From assembly GCF_036182465.1 (NCBI RefSeq), contig NZ_CP108081.1:4278001-4342000 (forward strand): a DNA stretch of 64,000 nt, in the 5' to 3' direction. Position numbers and translations under genes: made by a program. Of the stretch, positions 19,504 through 27,499 are shown one piece after another; within the stretch, counting starts at the first letter, position 1, and each line of letters starts with the position of its first letter. Origin of the DNA: Streptomyces sp. NBC_00258. Its GTDB lineage: Bacteria; Actinomycetota; Actinomycetes; Streptomycetales; Streptomycetaceae. A model generated the notes under the pieces. That model saw only the letters and a list, made by a program, of their open reading frames with translations, was not told the origin of the DNA and did no database searches.

Positions 19504-22391
19504 CCGACCAGCACTTCCGGCTCGGGCAGGGCGGCCGTGTCGACCGCGGCACCGTGCTGCGGTTCACCGTCGACGGCCGGGAGCTGACCGGCCACCCCGG
19601 AGACACGGTCGCCTCGGCGATGCTGGCGAACGGACTCGTCGAGGTCGCCCCGTCGATCTACCGCGGCCGCCCGCGCGGCATCGTCTCCGCGGGCGTCGAG
19701 GAACCCAACGCCCTGCTGCAGATCGGCGGTTCGTACTCGGAGGGCATGCTGCCCGCGACGACGGCGGAGCTGTACGACGGCCTGTCCGCCGCGACACTGT
19801 CCGGGATGGGCCGGCTCGACCCGGGCTCCGACCCCGCCGTCTACGACAAGAAGTACGTCCACACCGACGTCCTGGTCGTCGGCGCCGGACCGGCCGGGCT
19901 GGCGGCCGCCGCCGCTGCCGCGGGTTCCGGCGCCCGCGTGATCCTCGTCGACGACCAGCCCGAGCCCGGCGGTTCGCTGCTCTCCGGGCGTACCGAGAAG
20001 GCCGGCGGGCGGAGCGCCCTGGAGTGGGTCGCCGAGGCCGGCGCGGCACTCCTCGCCGCCCCCGAGGTCGTCGTACTGCACCGCACCACGGCCTTCGGCT
20101 CGTACGACGACAACTACGTTCTGGCCCTCCAGCGGCGAACCGACCACCTCGGAGCCGATGCCCCCGAACCGTCCACGGGTGTCTCGCGCCAGCGGCTGTG
20201 GCACATCCGCGCTCGCCAGGTGATCCTGGCGACCGGCGCTCACGAGCGCCCGCTGGTCTTCGCCGGCAACGACCGCCCCGGCGTGATGCTCGCGGCGGCC
20301 GTGCGCTCGTACGTCAACAGGTACGCCGTGGCCCCGGGCTCGCGGGCCGTGGTGAGCACGACCAACGACAGTGCGTACGACACGGTCGCCGACCTGCACG
20401 CCGCGGGCATCGACATCGCAGTCGTCGTGGACGCACGCCCCGAGATGTCCCACCGGGCCGCCGAGGTGGCGGTCGCGACCGGGGTCCGGGTGCTGACGGG
20501 CAGCGCGGTGACCGGCACGGCGGGCGAGAGCCGGCTGACCGGCGTCACCGTCCAGACCCTCGACGCCGACGGCCGGCTCACCGGAGCCGCCGAGCCGTTC
20601 GACTGCGACCTGCTCGCCGTCTCGGGCGGCTGGAGCCCGGTGGTGCACCTGCACAGCCAGCGCCAGGGCCGGCTGCGCTGGGACGAGGACCTGGTCGCCT
20701 TCGTCCCCGACGGCACCGTCCGGGACCAGCAGGTCGTCGGTGCGGCCCACGGGACGTACGGCCTCGACGGCTGTCTGGCCGAAGGGGCACGGGCCGGTGC
20801 GCGGGCCGCGACGGACGCGGGGTTCCCGGTGCCGGTGCCCACGGCTTCGCACAAGGAGGTACGTGCCGATGTGCGCGCCCTCTGGCTGGTGCCCGCCCCC
20901 GACGGCGAACCCATCGGCTGGGACACCCACCTGGTCGACCTGCAACGCGACGTCACCGTCGCCGACGTCTGGCGCTCGACCGGCGCCGGCATGCGCGGTG
21001 TCGAGCACGTCAAGCGCTACACCTCGCTCGGCACGGCGGGCGACCAGGGCAAGACGTCCGGCGTCAACGCGATCGGTGTGATCGCCGAGGCCCTCGGCGC
21101 GGGCGCGTCTCCCGGGGAGATCGGCACCACGGCCTACCGGGCGCCCTACACGCCGGTGGGCTTCGCAGCCCTCGCCGGTCGTGAGCGCGGTGACCTGCTC
21201 GACCCCGAACGCACCACCTCCATCCACAGCTGGCATGTGGCGCACGGGGCGGAGTTCGAGGACGTCGGGCAGTGGAAACGCCCCCGGTACTACCCCCGGC
21301 CCGGTGAGGACATGGACGCGGCCGTGGCCCGCGAGTGCCGTGCGGCCCGTGAGGGGGTGGCGTTCATGGACGCATCCACCCTCGGCAAGATCGAGCTCCG
21401 GGGTGCGGACGCGGGCGAGTTCCTGAACCGCGTCTACACGAACGCCTTCAAGAAGCTCAAGCCCGGCATGGCCCGTTACGGCGTCATGTGCAAGCCCGAC
21501 GGCATGATCTTCGACGACGGTGTGACCCTGCGCCTCGACGAGAACCGCTACTTCATGACCACCACGACCGGCGGCGCGGCCGGAGTCCTGGACTGGCTGG
21601 AGGAGTGGCTGCAGACCGAGTGGCCCGAACTCGACGTCCACTGCACCTCGGTGACGGAGCAGTGGTCGACGATCGCTGTCGTCGGCCCGCGGTCGCGCCA
21701 GGTCGTGGCCCAACTCGCGCCCGACGTCGATCTGTCCGCCGAGGCGTTCCCCTTCATGGCCTTCCGCGAGACCACCCTGGCCTCCGGGATCCCGGCCCGT
21801 ATCTGCCGGATCTCCTTCTCCGGCGAACTCGCCTACGAGATCAACGTCTCCGCCTGGTACGGCCTGGCCGTCTGGGAGCAGGTGCACGCGGCCGGGCAGC
21901 CGTACGGCATCACCCCGTACGGCACCGAGACCATGCACGTGCTGCGGGCCGAGAAGGGGTACATCATCGTCGGACAGGACACCGACGGCACCGTCACCCC
22001 GCAGGACGCCGGCATGTCCTGGGTGGTCTCGAAGCAGAAGGACTTCATCGGGAAGCGGTCCCACTCCCGCGCCGACACCGCCCGCACCGACCGCAAGCAG
22101 CTGGTCGGCCTGCTGCCGGCCGACCGCACGACCCGGCTGCCCGAGGGCACCCAGCTCGTCGCGCCGGACGTACCCATCACCCCCGAGACCGGGCCGGTGC
22201 CGATGCTCGGCCACGTCACCTCCAGCTACCACAGCCCGGCCCTGGGCCGCCCCTTCGCCCTCGCCCTCGTCGCCGACGGGCGGGCCAGGATCGGCGAGAC
22301 CCTGCTCGCCCCGGTGGGCGAGGACCTGGTGCCCGTCGAGGTGACCGACTTCGTCCTCTACGACCCCGAAGGGACCAAGCGCGATGGCTGA
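19500..22391 (+). CDS. soxA: Sarcosine oxidase alpha subunit
   Basis: 963-aa subunit. Domains in order: an N-terminal 2Fe-2S-like fold without cluster (about residues 15-100, FTVDGRELTGHPGDTVASAM), a pyridine-nucleotide oxidoreductase part with the NAD motif VLVVGAGPAGLAAA (about 123-136) and a second Rossmann segment, and from about residue 590 a GcvT-like aminomethyltransferase domain that binds folate (ARYGVMCKPDGMIFDDGV, GELAYEINVSAWYG). It passes the C1 unit from the SoxB flavin to tetrahydrofolate. I take ATG 19500, which overlaps the soxD stop, not the open frame to 19227. The end overlaps soxG by 8 nt. Confidence 0.96.
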   Translation: MTDQHFRLGQGGRVDRGTVLRFTVDGRELTGHPGDTVASAMLANGLVEVAPSIYRGRPRGIVSAGVEEPNALLQIGGSYSEGMLPATTAELYDGLSAATLSGMGRLDPGSDPAVYDKKYVHTDVLVVGAGPAGLAAAAAAAGSGARVILVDDQPEPGGSLLSGRTEKAGGRSALEWVAEAGAALLAAPEVVVLHRTTAFGSYDDNYVLALQRRTDHLGADAPEPSTGVSRQRLWHIRARQVILATGAHERPLVFAGNDRPGVMLAAAVRSYVNRYAVAPGSRAVVSTTNDSAYDTVADLHAAGIDIAVVVDARPEMSHRAAEVAVATGVRVLTGSAVTGTAGESRLTGVTVQTLDADGRLTGAAEPFDCDLLAVSGGWSPVVHLHSQRQGRLRWDEDLVAFVPDGTVRDQQVVGAAHGTYGLDGCLAEGARAGARAATDAGFPVPVPTASHKEVRADVRALWLVPAPDGEPIGWDTHLVDLQRDVTVADVWRSTGAGMRGVEHVKRYTSLGTAGDQGKTSGVNAIGVIAEALGAGASPGEIGTTAYRAPYTPVGFAALAGRERGDLLDPERTTSIHSWHVAHGAEFEDVGQWKRPRYYPRPGEDMDAAVARECRAAREGVAFMDASTLGKIELRGADAGEFLNRVYTNAFKKLKPGMARYGVMCKPDGMIFDDGVTLRLDENRYFMTTTTGGAAGVLDWLEEWLQTEWPELDVHCTSVTEQWSTIAVVGPRSRQVVAQLAPDVDLSAEAFPFMAFRETTLASGIPARICRISFSGELAYEINVSAWYGLAVWEQVHAAGQPYGITPYGTETMHVLRAEKGYIIVGQDTDGTVTPQDAGMSWVVSKQKDFIGKRSHSRADTARTDRKQLVGLLPADRTTRLPEGTQLVAPDVPITPETGPVPMLGHVTSSYHSPALGRPFALALVADGRARIGETLLAPVGEDLVPVEVTDFVLYDPEGTKRDG

Positions 22392-23031
22392 GCCGACGAT
22401 CGAAGCAGGCGCGGGCCCGGTGGCCCTGCGCACCAGCCCCCTGGCACATCTGCAGGATCGGATGCGTGCCGCCGCCGTCACCGGTGCCCGCGGGGTCACG
22501 CTGACCGAGCGGCCGTTCGTCACCATGGTGAACCTGCGCGTCGACCCCGCGTCCGAAGCGGCCGACCGCGTCGAGAAGAGCCTGGGGGCATCGCTCCCGC
22601 GGCAGTGCGGCCACACCACCGCGTCCGGCCCCCACACGGTCCTCTGGCTCGGCCCCGACGAATGGCTCGTGCTGTCCCGGACGGACGGGGCCACCGAGAC
22701 GTACGAGACCGACGTGGCCGCCGAGTTGCGGGCGGCACTCGGAGGGGACCCGGGCTCGGTCGTGGACGTCTCGGCGAACCGCACAACCGTGGAGCTGAGC
22801 GGCCCGTCCGCTCGGCAGGTGCTGGAGAAGGGCTGCCCGCTCGACCTGCATCCTCGGGCCTTCGGCCCCGGCCGGGCGGTGTCGACCACGGTGGGACCTG
22901 TCCCGCTGCTGCTCTGGCAGGTCGACGACGCGCCCACCTACCGGCTCCTCCCGCGATCCTCGTTCGCCGACCACCTGGCGCGCCGGCTCATCGACGCCAT
23001 GAGTGAGTACCGCGGGTCGGAGGTGCCCTGA
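22384..23031 (+). CDS. soxG: Sarcosine oxidase gamma subunit
   Basis: 215-aa subunit with a diverged GcvT-like fold, characteristic of SoxG: GVTLTERPFVTMVNLRVDP near the start, LWLGPDEWLVLS in the middle, VDVSANRTTVELSGPSARQVLEKGC, then CPLDLHPRAFGPG and a C-terminal SSFADHLARRLIDA. ATG 22384 lies inside the end of soxA, so translation is coupled. It is the last gene of the soxBDAG block. After its stop comes a short stretch that encodes the C-terminus of a serine dehydratase, then purU. Confidence 0.95.
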   Translation: MAEPTIEAGAGPVALRTSPLAHLQDRMRAAAVTGARGVTLTERPFVTMVNLRVDPASEAADRVEKSLGASLPRQCGHTTASGPHTVLWLGPDEWLVLSRTDGATETYETDVAAELRAALGGDPGSVVDVSANRTTVELSGPSARQVLEKGCPLDLHPRAFGPGRAVSTTVGPVPLLLWQVDDAPTYRLLPRSSFADHLARRLIDAMSEYRGSEVP

Positions 23032-23050
23032 CGGCGCCGGCCGGGACACG

Positions 23051-23110
23051 AGAGTCACCTACAAGGAATCCGCCCTCGGCGGCCTCGCCGTCGACGTCAT
23101 CGATTGCTGG
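23051..23110 (+). pseudogene. Serine dehydratase (sdaA) C-terminal remnant before purU
   Basis: Twenty codons read RVTYKESALGGLAVDVIDC then Trp. They align without gaps to the end of the intact SdaA in this window (SVKYKETARGGLAVNIIEC then stop). The stop position is now TGG, so the frame runs on a few codons to TGA near 23120, overlapping the purU start. No other part of sdaA is left between soxG and purU. In related sox operons a serine dehydratase gene stands at this place, so this is most simply the stub left by an internal deletion. Confidence 0.8.
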
Positions 23111-23114
23111 CACC

Positions 23115-24029
23115 ATGACTGATCTCCCGGCTTCCGCCGCGTCCCCCGCCCACCCGCCGGCCGGCCCCGCCACGGCACCGGCCGAGCACCTACTCACCCT
23201 CGACTGCCCAGAGGCTCCCGGCATCGTCCTTGCCGTCTCGCGGTTCCTGGTCGAGCACGGCAGCGACATCATCGACAACCAGCAGTTCGGCGACCGCCGC
23301 GACGGCCACTTCTACATGCGGGTGCGCTTCGCCGCCTCGGCCGGCGAGAGCGTCACGGAGACCCTGCGCCGCGACTTCGCCGCCGTGGCGGCCCCCTTCA
23401 CCATGCGTTGGCACCTCGAACCGGTCAGCACCCGGCGCCGCGTGCTGGTCATGGTGTCCCGCTACGGCCACTGCCTCAACGACCTGCTCTACCGCGCCCG
23501 CAGCGGTGACCTGCCCGTCGACGTGGTCGCGGTGGTCTCCAACCACCGTGACCACGAGTCACTCGTCGCCTGGCACGGCATCCCGTTCTTCCACGTGCCG
23601 GTCACCACGACGACCAAACCCGAGGCCGAGACCCGGCTCATGGAGATCGTCGACTCGTTCGACGTCGAGCTGGTCGTGCTGGCGCGCTACATGCAGGTGC
23701 TCTCCGACGGCCTGTGCACCCGGCTGGCCGGCCGGATGATCAACATCCACCATTCGTTCCTGCCCAGCTTCAAGGGCGCCAAGCCCTACCACCAGGCACA
23801 CGACCGCGGAGTCAAGCTCGTCGGCGCGACGGCCCACTACGTCACCGCCGACCTCGACGAAGGCCCGATCATCGCCCAGGAGGTCATCGACGTCGACCAC
23901 AGCCACACCCCCGACGGCCTGGCCGCCATCGGCCGCGACGCGGAGTCGGCAGCCCTGGCCCGAGCGGTCCGATGGCACTGCGAAGGCCGGGTGTTCGTCC
24001 AGGGCAGGCGCACGGTGGTCCTCCGCTGA
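23115..24029 (+). CDS. purU: Formyltetrahydrofolate deformylase
   Basis: 304-aa enzyme hydrolysing 10-formyl-THF to formate and THF. The N-terminal ACT-type regulatory domain (LLTLDCPEAPGIVLAVSRFL, residues about 26-100) is followed by the formyltransferase fold with the catalytic motif NIHHSFLPSFKGAKPYHQA (Asn and His) and the active-site Asp in YVTADLDEGPIIAQEV. In sarcosine clusters it prevents folate from being trapped in C1 forms. The first 25 residues are a Pro/Ala-rich addition before the ACT domain. ATG 23115 lies just after the sdaA remnant, 84 nt downstream of soxG, without a clear ribosome site; an internal start is possible. Confidence 0.95.
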   Translation: MTDLPASAASPAHPPAGPATAPAEHLLTLDCPEAPGIVLAVSRFLVEHGSDIIDNQQFGDRRDGHFYMRVRFAASAGESVTETLRRDFAAVAAPFTMRWHLEPVSTRRRVLVMVSRYGHCLNDLLYRARSGDLPVDVVAVVSNHRDHESLVAWHGIPFFHVPVTTTTKPEAETRLMEIVDSFDVELVVLARYMQVLSDGLCTRLAGRMINIHHSFLPSFKGAKPYHQAHDRGVKLVGATAHYVTADLDEGPIIAQEVIDVDHSHTPDGLAAIGRDAESAALARAVRWHCEGRVFVQGRRTVVLR

Positions 24030-24066
24030 CGGCCGGACGCCATGACCGGAACCGGCCGATACACAG

Positions 24067-24123
24067 GTGAAGCACAGGGGGACCGCGCGGGGCGGGCCGA
24101 CGGTGGACATCACCGACTGCTGA
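24067..24123 (+). pseudogene. Second serine dehydratase C-terminal remnant, after purU
   Basis: Eighteen codons plus TGA read VKHRGTARGGPTVDITDC and stop. They align residue by residue with the end of intact SdaA, VKYKETARGGLAVNIIEC and stop, with 10 of 18 identical including the terminal Cys and the stop. It lies 37 nt after the purU stop. No more of sdaA is visible upstream. Together with the remnant at 23051-23110 it brackets purU. Confidence 0.72.
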
Positions 24124-24214
24124 GGGTGGGACGGGCGAAGTGGGGGAAGAGCAAAGGAAGTTGCCCCCCACAGGCACCAACAGCACCCGTCCCCCCACCG
24201 CACGGAGGAACCAC

Positions 24215-24769
24215 ATGCTGCGCGGCATCGATGTCAGCGCCTACCAGTCGTCCTCGTACAGCACCGAAGGCCTGTCGTTCGTCTTCGTCAAGGCCACTGA
24301 GGGCCGCACGTACGTCAACCCGAAGCTGAGCGCGCAGACGAAGCGGGCCCGCGACGCCGGCTGCGTCGTCGGCTTCTATCACTTCCTCTGGCCGGGCAAC
24401 CTCACGGCCCAGGCCGAGTACTTCGTCGGCAAGGCCCCCGAAAAGGCAGGCGACATCCTCGCCGTCGACTGGGAGACAACGGGCGACGGCACCCACGCGA
24501 CCAACGCCGAGAAGGACCGCTTCATCCGCAAGGTGAAGGAACTCCGGCCGAACAACCGGGTGGTCCTCTACTGCAATCGGAACTACTGGCTGAACGTCGA
24601 CACCACCTCGTATGCCGGCGACGGCCTCTGGATCGCCGACTACGTGACCGCGGGCAAACCGCGGATCCAGGCGAAGTGGCGCTTCCACCAGTACACGGAC
24701 GACCCGCTGGACAAGAACATGGCGCGGTTCGACACCATCGCCGACCTGCGGGAATGGGCTACCCCGTAG
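24215..24769 (+). CDS. GH25 lysozyme-like protein without signal peptide
   Basis: 184-aa glycoside hydrolase family 25 domain, the fold of Chalaropsis-type muramidases and some phage endolysins. Motifs: MLRGIDVSAYQ with the first Asp at the strand start, VFVKATEGRTYVNP, VGFYHFLWPG, and the catalytic pair in ILAVDWETTGDG. The C-terminal RFHQYTDDPLDKNMARFD is the usual last strand. ATG 24215 has GGAGG seven bases upstream; the frame extends to 24140 but without sense. There is no signal peptide or wall-binding domain, so export would need another route, or it acts when cells lyse. No phage genes are nearby. Confidence 0.85.
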   Translation: MLRGIDVSAYQSSSYSTEGLSFVFVKATEGRTYVNPKLSAQTKRARDAGCVVGFYHFLWPGNLTAQAEYFVGKAPEKAGDILAVDWETTGDGTHATNAEKDRFIRKVKELRPNNRVVLYCNRNYWLNVDTTSYAGDGLWIADYVTAGKPRIQAKWRFHQYTDDPLDKNMARFDTIADLREWATP

Positions 24770-24779
24770 GCTGTCGCGC

Positions 24780-25322
24780 ATGGGCGGGACAGTGACTGCG
24801 GTCAGCAGCAGCGGCAAGTATTCGTTCTCCAAGCCGAATCGGGACGGCATCACGTTGCTTGCCGGGCTCGGGGTGGAGGGGGACGTGCACGCCGGAGTGA
24901 CGGTGAAGCATCGGTTCCGGATGGAGAAGGATCCTTCGCAGGTGAATCTGCGGCAGGTGCACCTCATTCACGAGGAGTTGTTCGACGAGGTGCGGGAGGC
25001 CGGGTTCGAGGTCGCGGCCGGGGAGCTCGGGGAGAACGTCACCACCCGGGGGATCGATCTGCTCGGGCTGCCGACGGGAACACTGCTGCGCGTCGGGGGC
25101 GAGGCCGTGGTGGAGGTCACCGGGCTGCGGAATCCCTGTGCGCAGATCGACGGCTTCCAGAAGGGGCTGATGAAGCAGGTCGTCGGGCGGGACGAGGACG
25201 GGACCGTCCGGTTCCGGGCCGGGATCATGAGTGTCGTCGTCACGGGTGGCGTGGTGCGGCCCGGTGACCCGGTCGAGGTCGAGTTGCCGGACGGGCCGCA
25301 CCTGCCCCTGGAGATCGTCTGA
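24780..25322 (+). CDS. MOSC domain protein (molybdenum-cofactor sulfurase C-terminal-like)
   Basis: 180-aa stand-alone MOSC domain. Recognisable parts: GLGVEGDVHAGVTVKHR near the start, NLRQVHLIHEELFDEV, AAGELGENVTTRGIDLLGLP, and the conserved cysteine in TGLRNPCAQIDGFQKGL. MOSC proteins bind or deliver sulfur or molybdenum cofactor; related YiiM proteins detoxify N-hydroxylated compounds. The single Cys in the NPC motif is the expected functional residue. ATG 24780 lies 10 nt after the lysozyme stop, and no good ribosome site is seen. A convergent oxidoreductase gene ends 28 nt further on. The substrate is unknown. Confidence 0.88.
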   Translation: MGGTVTAVSSSGKYSFSKPNRDGITLLAGLGVEGDVHAGVTVKHRFRMEKDPSQVNLRQVHLIHEELFDEVREAGFEVAAGELGENVTTRGIDLLGLPTGTLLRVGGEAVVEVTGLRNPCAQIDGFQKGLMKQVVGRDEDGTVRFRAGIMSVVVTGGVVRPGDPVEVELPDGPHLPLEIV

Positions 25323-25349
25323 GAGATCGTCCCGGCGGGCGCCGGAGCC

Positions 25350-26012
25350 CTACGCCCTGAAGTCCGCCGAGCGCTCCCGCGGCGCCTCCGACAGGGCCTT
25401 CGTCACCGCGTCCACGCCTTCCTGGAGGCCGTAGACCGGGGTGCCGGGCTGCTGGCGCCAGGAGTCGTCGAGGGAGCCCGCGTCGACCGTGTCGAAGCCG
25501 AGTTCGTCGATGAGGTCGCGGACGACCTGCTTGGCGGACGCGTCGTCGGCGGCGACCGGGAGGGCGATGCGGTCCGGGGCGCCGGCCGGGCGGTGGCGGT
25601 CGAGGATGTCCTGGGCGTACGTACCGTTGAAGGCCTTGACGACCGTGTGGCCGAGTTGCCGGGCCGTCCAGCGGCTCTCCGTCAGGCCCTCGTCCTCGAT
25701 CGCGGCGATCTTTCCGTCCCGCTGCCGGGGGTAGTAGTTGCCGGTGTCGATGACGACGGCCCCGTCGGCGGCCTCGTCGAAGAGCCCGGACGGCAGGTTC
25801 GGGACCGCCTTCAGGGGGATGGTGACCACGACGAGCTCGGCGCCGCGTGCCGCCTCCCCGACCGGGACGGGTGTCGCGCCGGTCTCCTCGGCCAGTGCGG
25901 TGAGGGTCCCCGGACCTCGGGAGTTGGCGACGGACACCTCGTGACCGAGGGCGGTGAGCCGCCGGGTGAGGTTGCCGCCGATGTTGCCCGCTCCGATGAT
26001 GCCGATCTTCAT
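25350..26012 (-). CDS. NADP-binding oxidoreductase, NADPH-dependent F420 reductase-like
   Basis: 220-aa protein. It starts with a classic Rossmann motif, MKIGIIGAGNIGGNLTRRLTALGHEVSVANSRGP, in which the Asn-Ser-Arg after the second strand favours NADP. Later come VVTIPLKAVPNLPSGLF, VVIDTGNYYPRQRDGKI and VVKAFNGTYAQDI, the pattern of the F420 reductase-like (FNO-type) family. ATG 26012 gives this start; the frame is open to 26072 without a better one, and GGAAGGG lies 12 nt upstream. The C-terminus is short. Whether it uses F420 or another acceptor cannot be told, since many family members in Streptomyces are uncharacterised. Confidence 0.85.
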   Translation of the reverse strand: MKIGIIGAGNIGGNLTRRLTALGHEVSVANSRGPGTLTALAEETGATPVPVGEAARGAELVVVTIPLKAVPNLPSGLFDEAADGAVVIDTGNYYPRQRDGKIAAIEDEGLTESRWTARQLGHTVVKAFNGTYAQDILDRHRPAGAPDRIALPVAADDASAKQVVRDLIDELGFDTVDAGSLDDSWRQQPGTPVYGLQEGVDAVTKALSEAPRERSADFRA

Positions 26013-26176
26013 GGCTCGCGCGCCCTTCCGGGGGTCGATGACTCCGATGTGGAACACCAACCTCCGGGGCAAGCGGGCTATTCCGGGCCATCACCCGAAA
26101 GGCCGCACAGCGTTTCGAACGTCCGGAAACCGCTGTCCCGGCCGTCGCGTGACCGGTCGCGCGCCCGCACGGCAAA

Positions 26177-26207
26177 GGGCGCCCCCGCCCGTCCGGCAGG
26201 AGCGCCC
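26177..26207 (-). terminator. Terminator candidate after the EF-hand gene
   Basis: Arms gggcgc (26177-26182) and gcgccc (26202-26207) with a 19-nt loop that has some inner pairing; read leftward it is followed by TTT. It starts 11 nt beyond the EF-hand stop. The stem is short, so the call is tentative. Confidence 0.5.
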
Positions 26208-26218
26208 CTCGCGTTCGG

Positions 26219-26431
26219 CTACTTGTTCAGGTGGGACCAGAACTCGTCGAACGACAGCAGCTTGTCGCTGTTGAGGTCCCGGGCGGCGATCACGGCCTCG
26301 GCCACCGACTCGGTGACGTTCCAGTCGCCGCCCTGAGCCAGGGCCTTCTTGAACTCGGCGGCGGTGATGTAGCCGTCCCCGTCCACGTCGATGCGCTCGA
26401 ACGCCTTGCGTGCTTCCTCGATGTCCGCCAC
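26219..26431 (-). CDS. Small EF-hand calcium-binding protein
   Basis: 70-aa acidic protein made of two EF-hands. Loop 1 is DVDGDGYITAAEF (residues 15-27), with Asp/Asp/Asp/Tyr/Thr/Glu at the ligand positions, fully canonical. Loop 2 is DLNSDKLLSFDEF, also with a complete ligand set ending in Glu. Helices flank both loops. Streptomyces has several such calmodulin-like proteins (the Cab group), and calcium affects aerial growth and spore germination in the genus. There is no signal peptide, so it acts in the cytoplasm. GTG 26431 is preceded by AAGGGG. Partner proteins are unknown. Confidence 0.92.
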   Translation of the reverse strand: MADIEEARKAFERIDVDGDGYITAAEFKKALAQGGDWNVTESVAEAVIAARDLNSDKLLSFDEFWSHLNK

Positions 26432-26473
26432 CGGACCCGCCCCTTCTGATGTGCCGTACTTGCCGAGGTCAGA

Positions 26474-26754
26474 TTAGCTGCCGAGCTCGGCGCTCAGCGC
26501 GGCGACCACCCACGCGGACTCCTCCCGGTGCGTGCGCAGCGGCTCGGCCCCCGTACGAGCGCCGGCAGTTCCCGGAAGCGGGCGAGCTCGGCCCGGCTCG
26601 CCGACACCATGCGTTCCAGTACGGCGGCCCTGTCGGCGTCGCCGAGCAGCTCGGCCAGGACCGTGGCGGCCTCCGGGGCGTACGTCGTCCAGGCCGAGGC
26701 CCAGCTCCGGGAGAGCCGCCCGATGGTGAGCAGCCCGGTGCCGTCGTCGATCAT
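26474..26754 (-). pseudogene. Frameshifted small ORF of unknown function
   Basis: Reading leftward from ATG 26754 gives MIDDGTGLLTIGRLSRSWA, then TVLAELLGDADRAAVLERMV and FRELPALVRG. In the current frame the end becomes Arg/Ser-rich and runs on; one base added in the five-C run 26549-26553 restores AEPLRTHREESAWVVAALSA and a stop at 26474. The restored protein of about 93 residues is mostly helical, with no motif that I recognise. A one-base slip in a homopolymer may be a sequencing error or a real mutation. The GNAT gene is divergent, 66 nt away. Confidence 0.6.
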
Positions 26755-26820
26755 GGGGTGGAGTCTGGAGCCTTCCAGTGGGTGGAGACTCAAGTGGCGG
26801 GCGAGGGAAGGGGCGGCGCG

Positions 26821-27459
26821 GTGGCCGGCACTCTGCGGGACATTCTCGACGCGGCGGCGCGAGGAGTCTTCCCGCCGCCGGACGGCGGTACGACGGTCGT
26901 GCCTCAGCACGCTCACCGGGACGCCGGGGTCATCGCCTTCACCGCGCACTCCGTCGTGTTCACCGACGAGGGGGAGGGCTGGGTGCGCGAAACGCTGGCC
27001 GCCGCCGACTGCGATCCGCTCGCCGCGACGATGAACCCGCGGTTCCTCGCGGCGTTCATGGAGCGTACGGGGCGTACGACGGACACGATCGACCTGCTGA
27101 CGGTCGCCGCGCCACTGTCCGGCCCGCCTCCGCTGCGGCTGACGGAACTCGACGATCCCGGCCATCCCCGGGTCGCCCGGGCCCGCAAGCGGCGGGACGA
27201 CGTGCGGGTGTGGGCCGCCGACGGCGGCGTACTCGTCCTGGGGCGCGGGGTCGCGGGGCGGCTGGAGGCCGCGATCGAGGTGGCCGAGGGGGTACGGCAC
27301 CGGGGGCTGGGGCGGGCGCTCGCCGTGGCCGCCCGGCATCTGGGCGGGGGCGAGCCGGTCTGGGCGCAGCAGGCCGCCGGGAACGCCCGCAGCGTACGGG
27401 CCTTCCAGGCGGCCGGGTTCCGCCCGGTCGGGGCGGAGGCACTGCTGATCGCCCGCTAG
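26821..27459 (+). CDS. GNAT-family N-acetyltransferase
   Basis: 212-aa protein. The C-terminal half has the acetyl-CoA-binding pattern: EVAEGVRHRGLGRALAVAA, the R/Q-x-x-G-x-G/A loop of motif A, followed by GEPVWAQQAAGNARSVRAFQ and the last strand AAGFRPVGAEALLIAR. The N-terminal half (AGVIAFTAHSVVFTDEGEGW) resembles a diverged GNAT-like domain, so this may be a two-domain member. GTG 26821 has GGAAGGGG seven bases upstream; the upstream open frame lacks coding sense. The substrate is not predictable. It is divergent from the frameshifted ORF and convergent with the ADP-ribosyltransferase gene. Confidence 0.85.
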   Translation: MAGTLRDILDAAARGVFPPPDGGTTVVPQHAHRDAGVIAFTAHSVVFTDEGEGWVRETLAAADCDPLAATMNPRFLAAFMERTGRTTDTIDLLTVAAPLSGPPPLRLTELDDPGHPRVARARKRRDDVRVWAADGGVLVLGRGVAGRLEAAIEVAEGVRHRGLGRALAVAARHLGGGEPVWAQQAAGNARSVRAFQAAGFRPVGAEALLIAR

Positions 27460-27499
27460 GGAGCGAGCGACGGGCCGGCGTCGGGTCGGGGGCCGGGGC

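Noticed and set aside
19449..22937. Open frame of 1162 codons on the minus strand
   Set aside because: It is the exact antisense of soxA, soxG and soxD, with low-complexity Gly/Arg/Asp-rich translation. It is a shadow caused by GC-biased third positions.
24215..24769. Prophage remnant around the GH25 gene
   Set aside because: No integrase, structural, holin or attachment-site sequence is visible in the flanking 10 kb.
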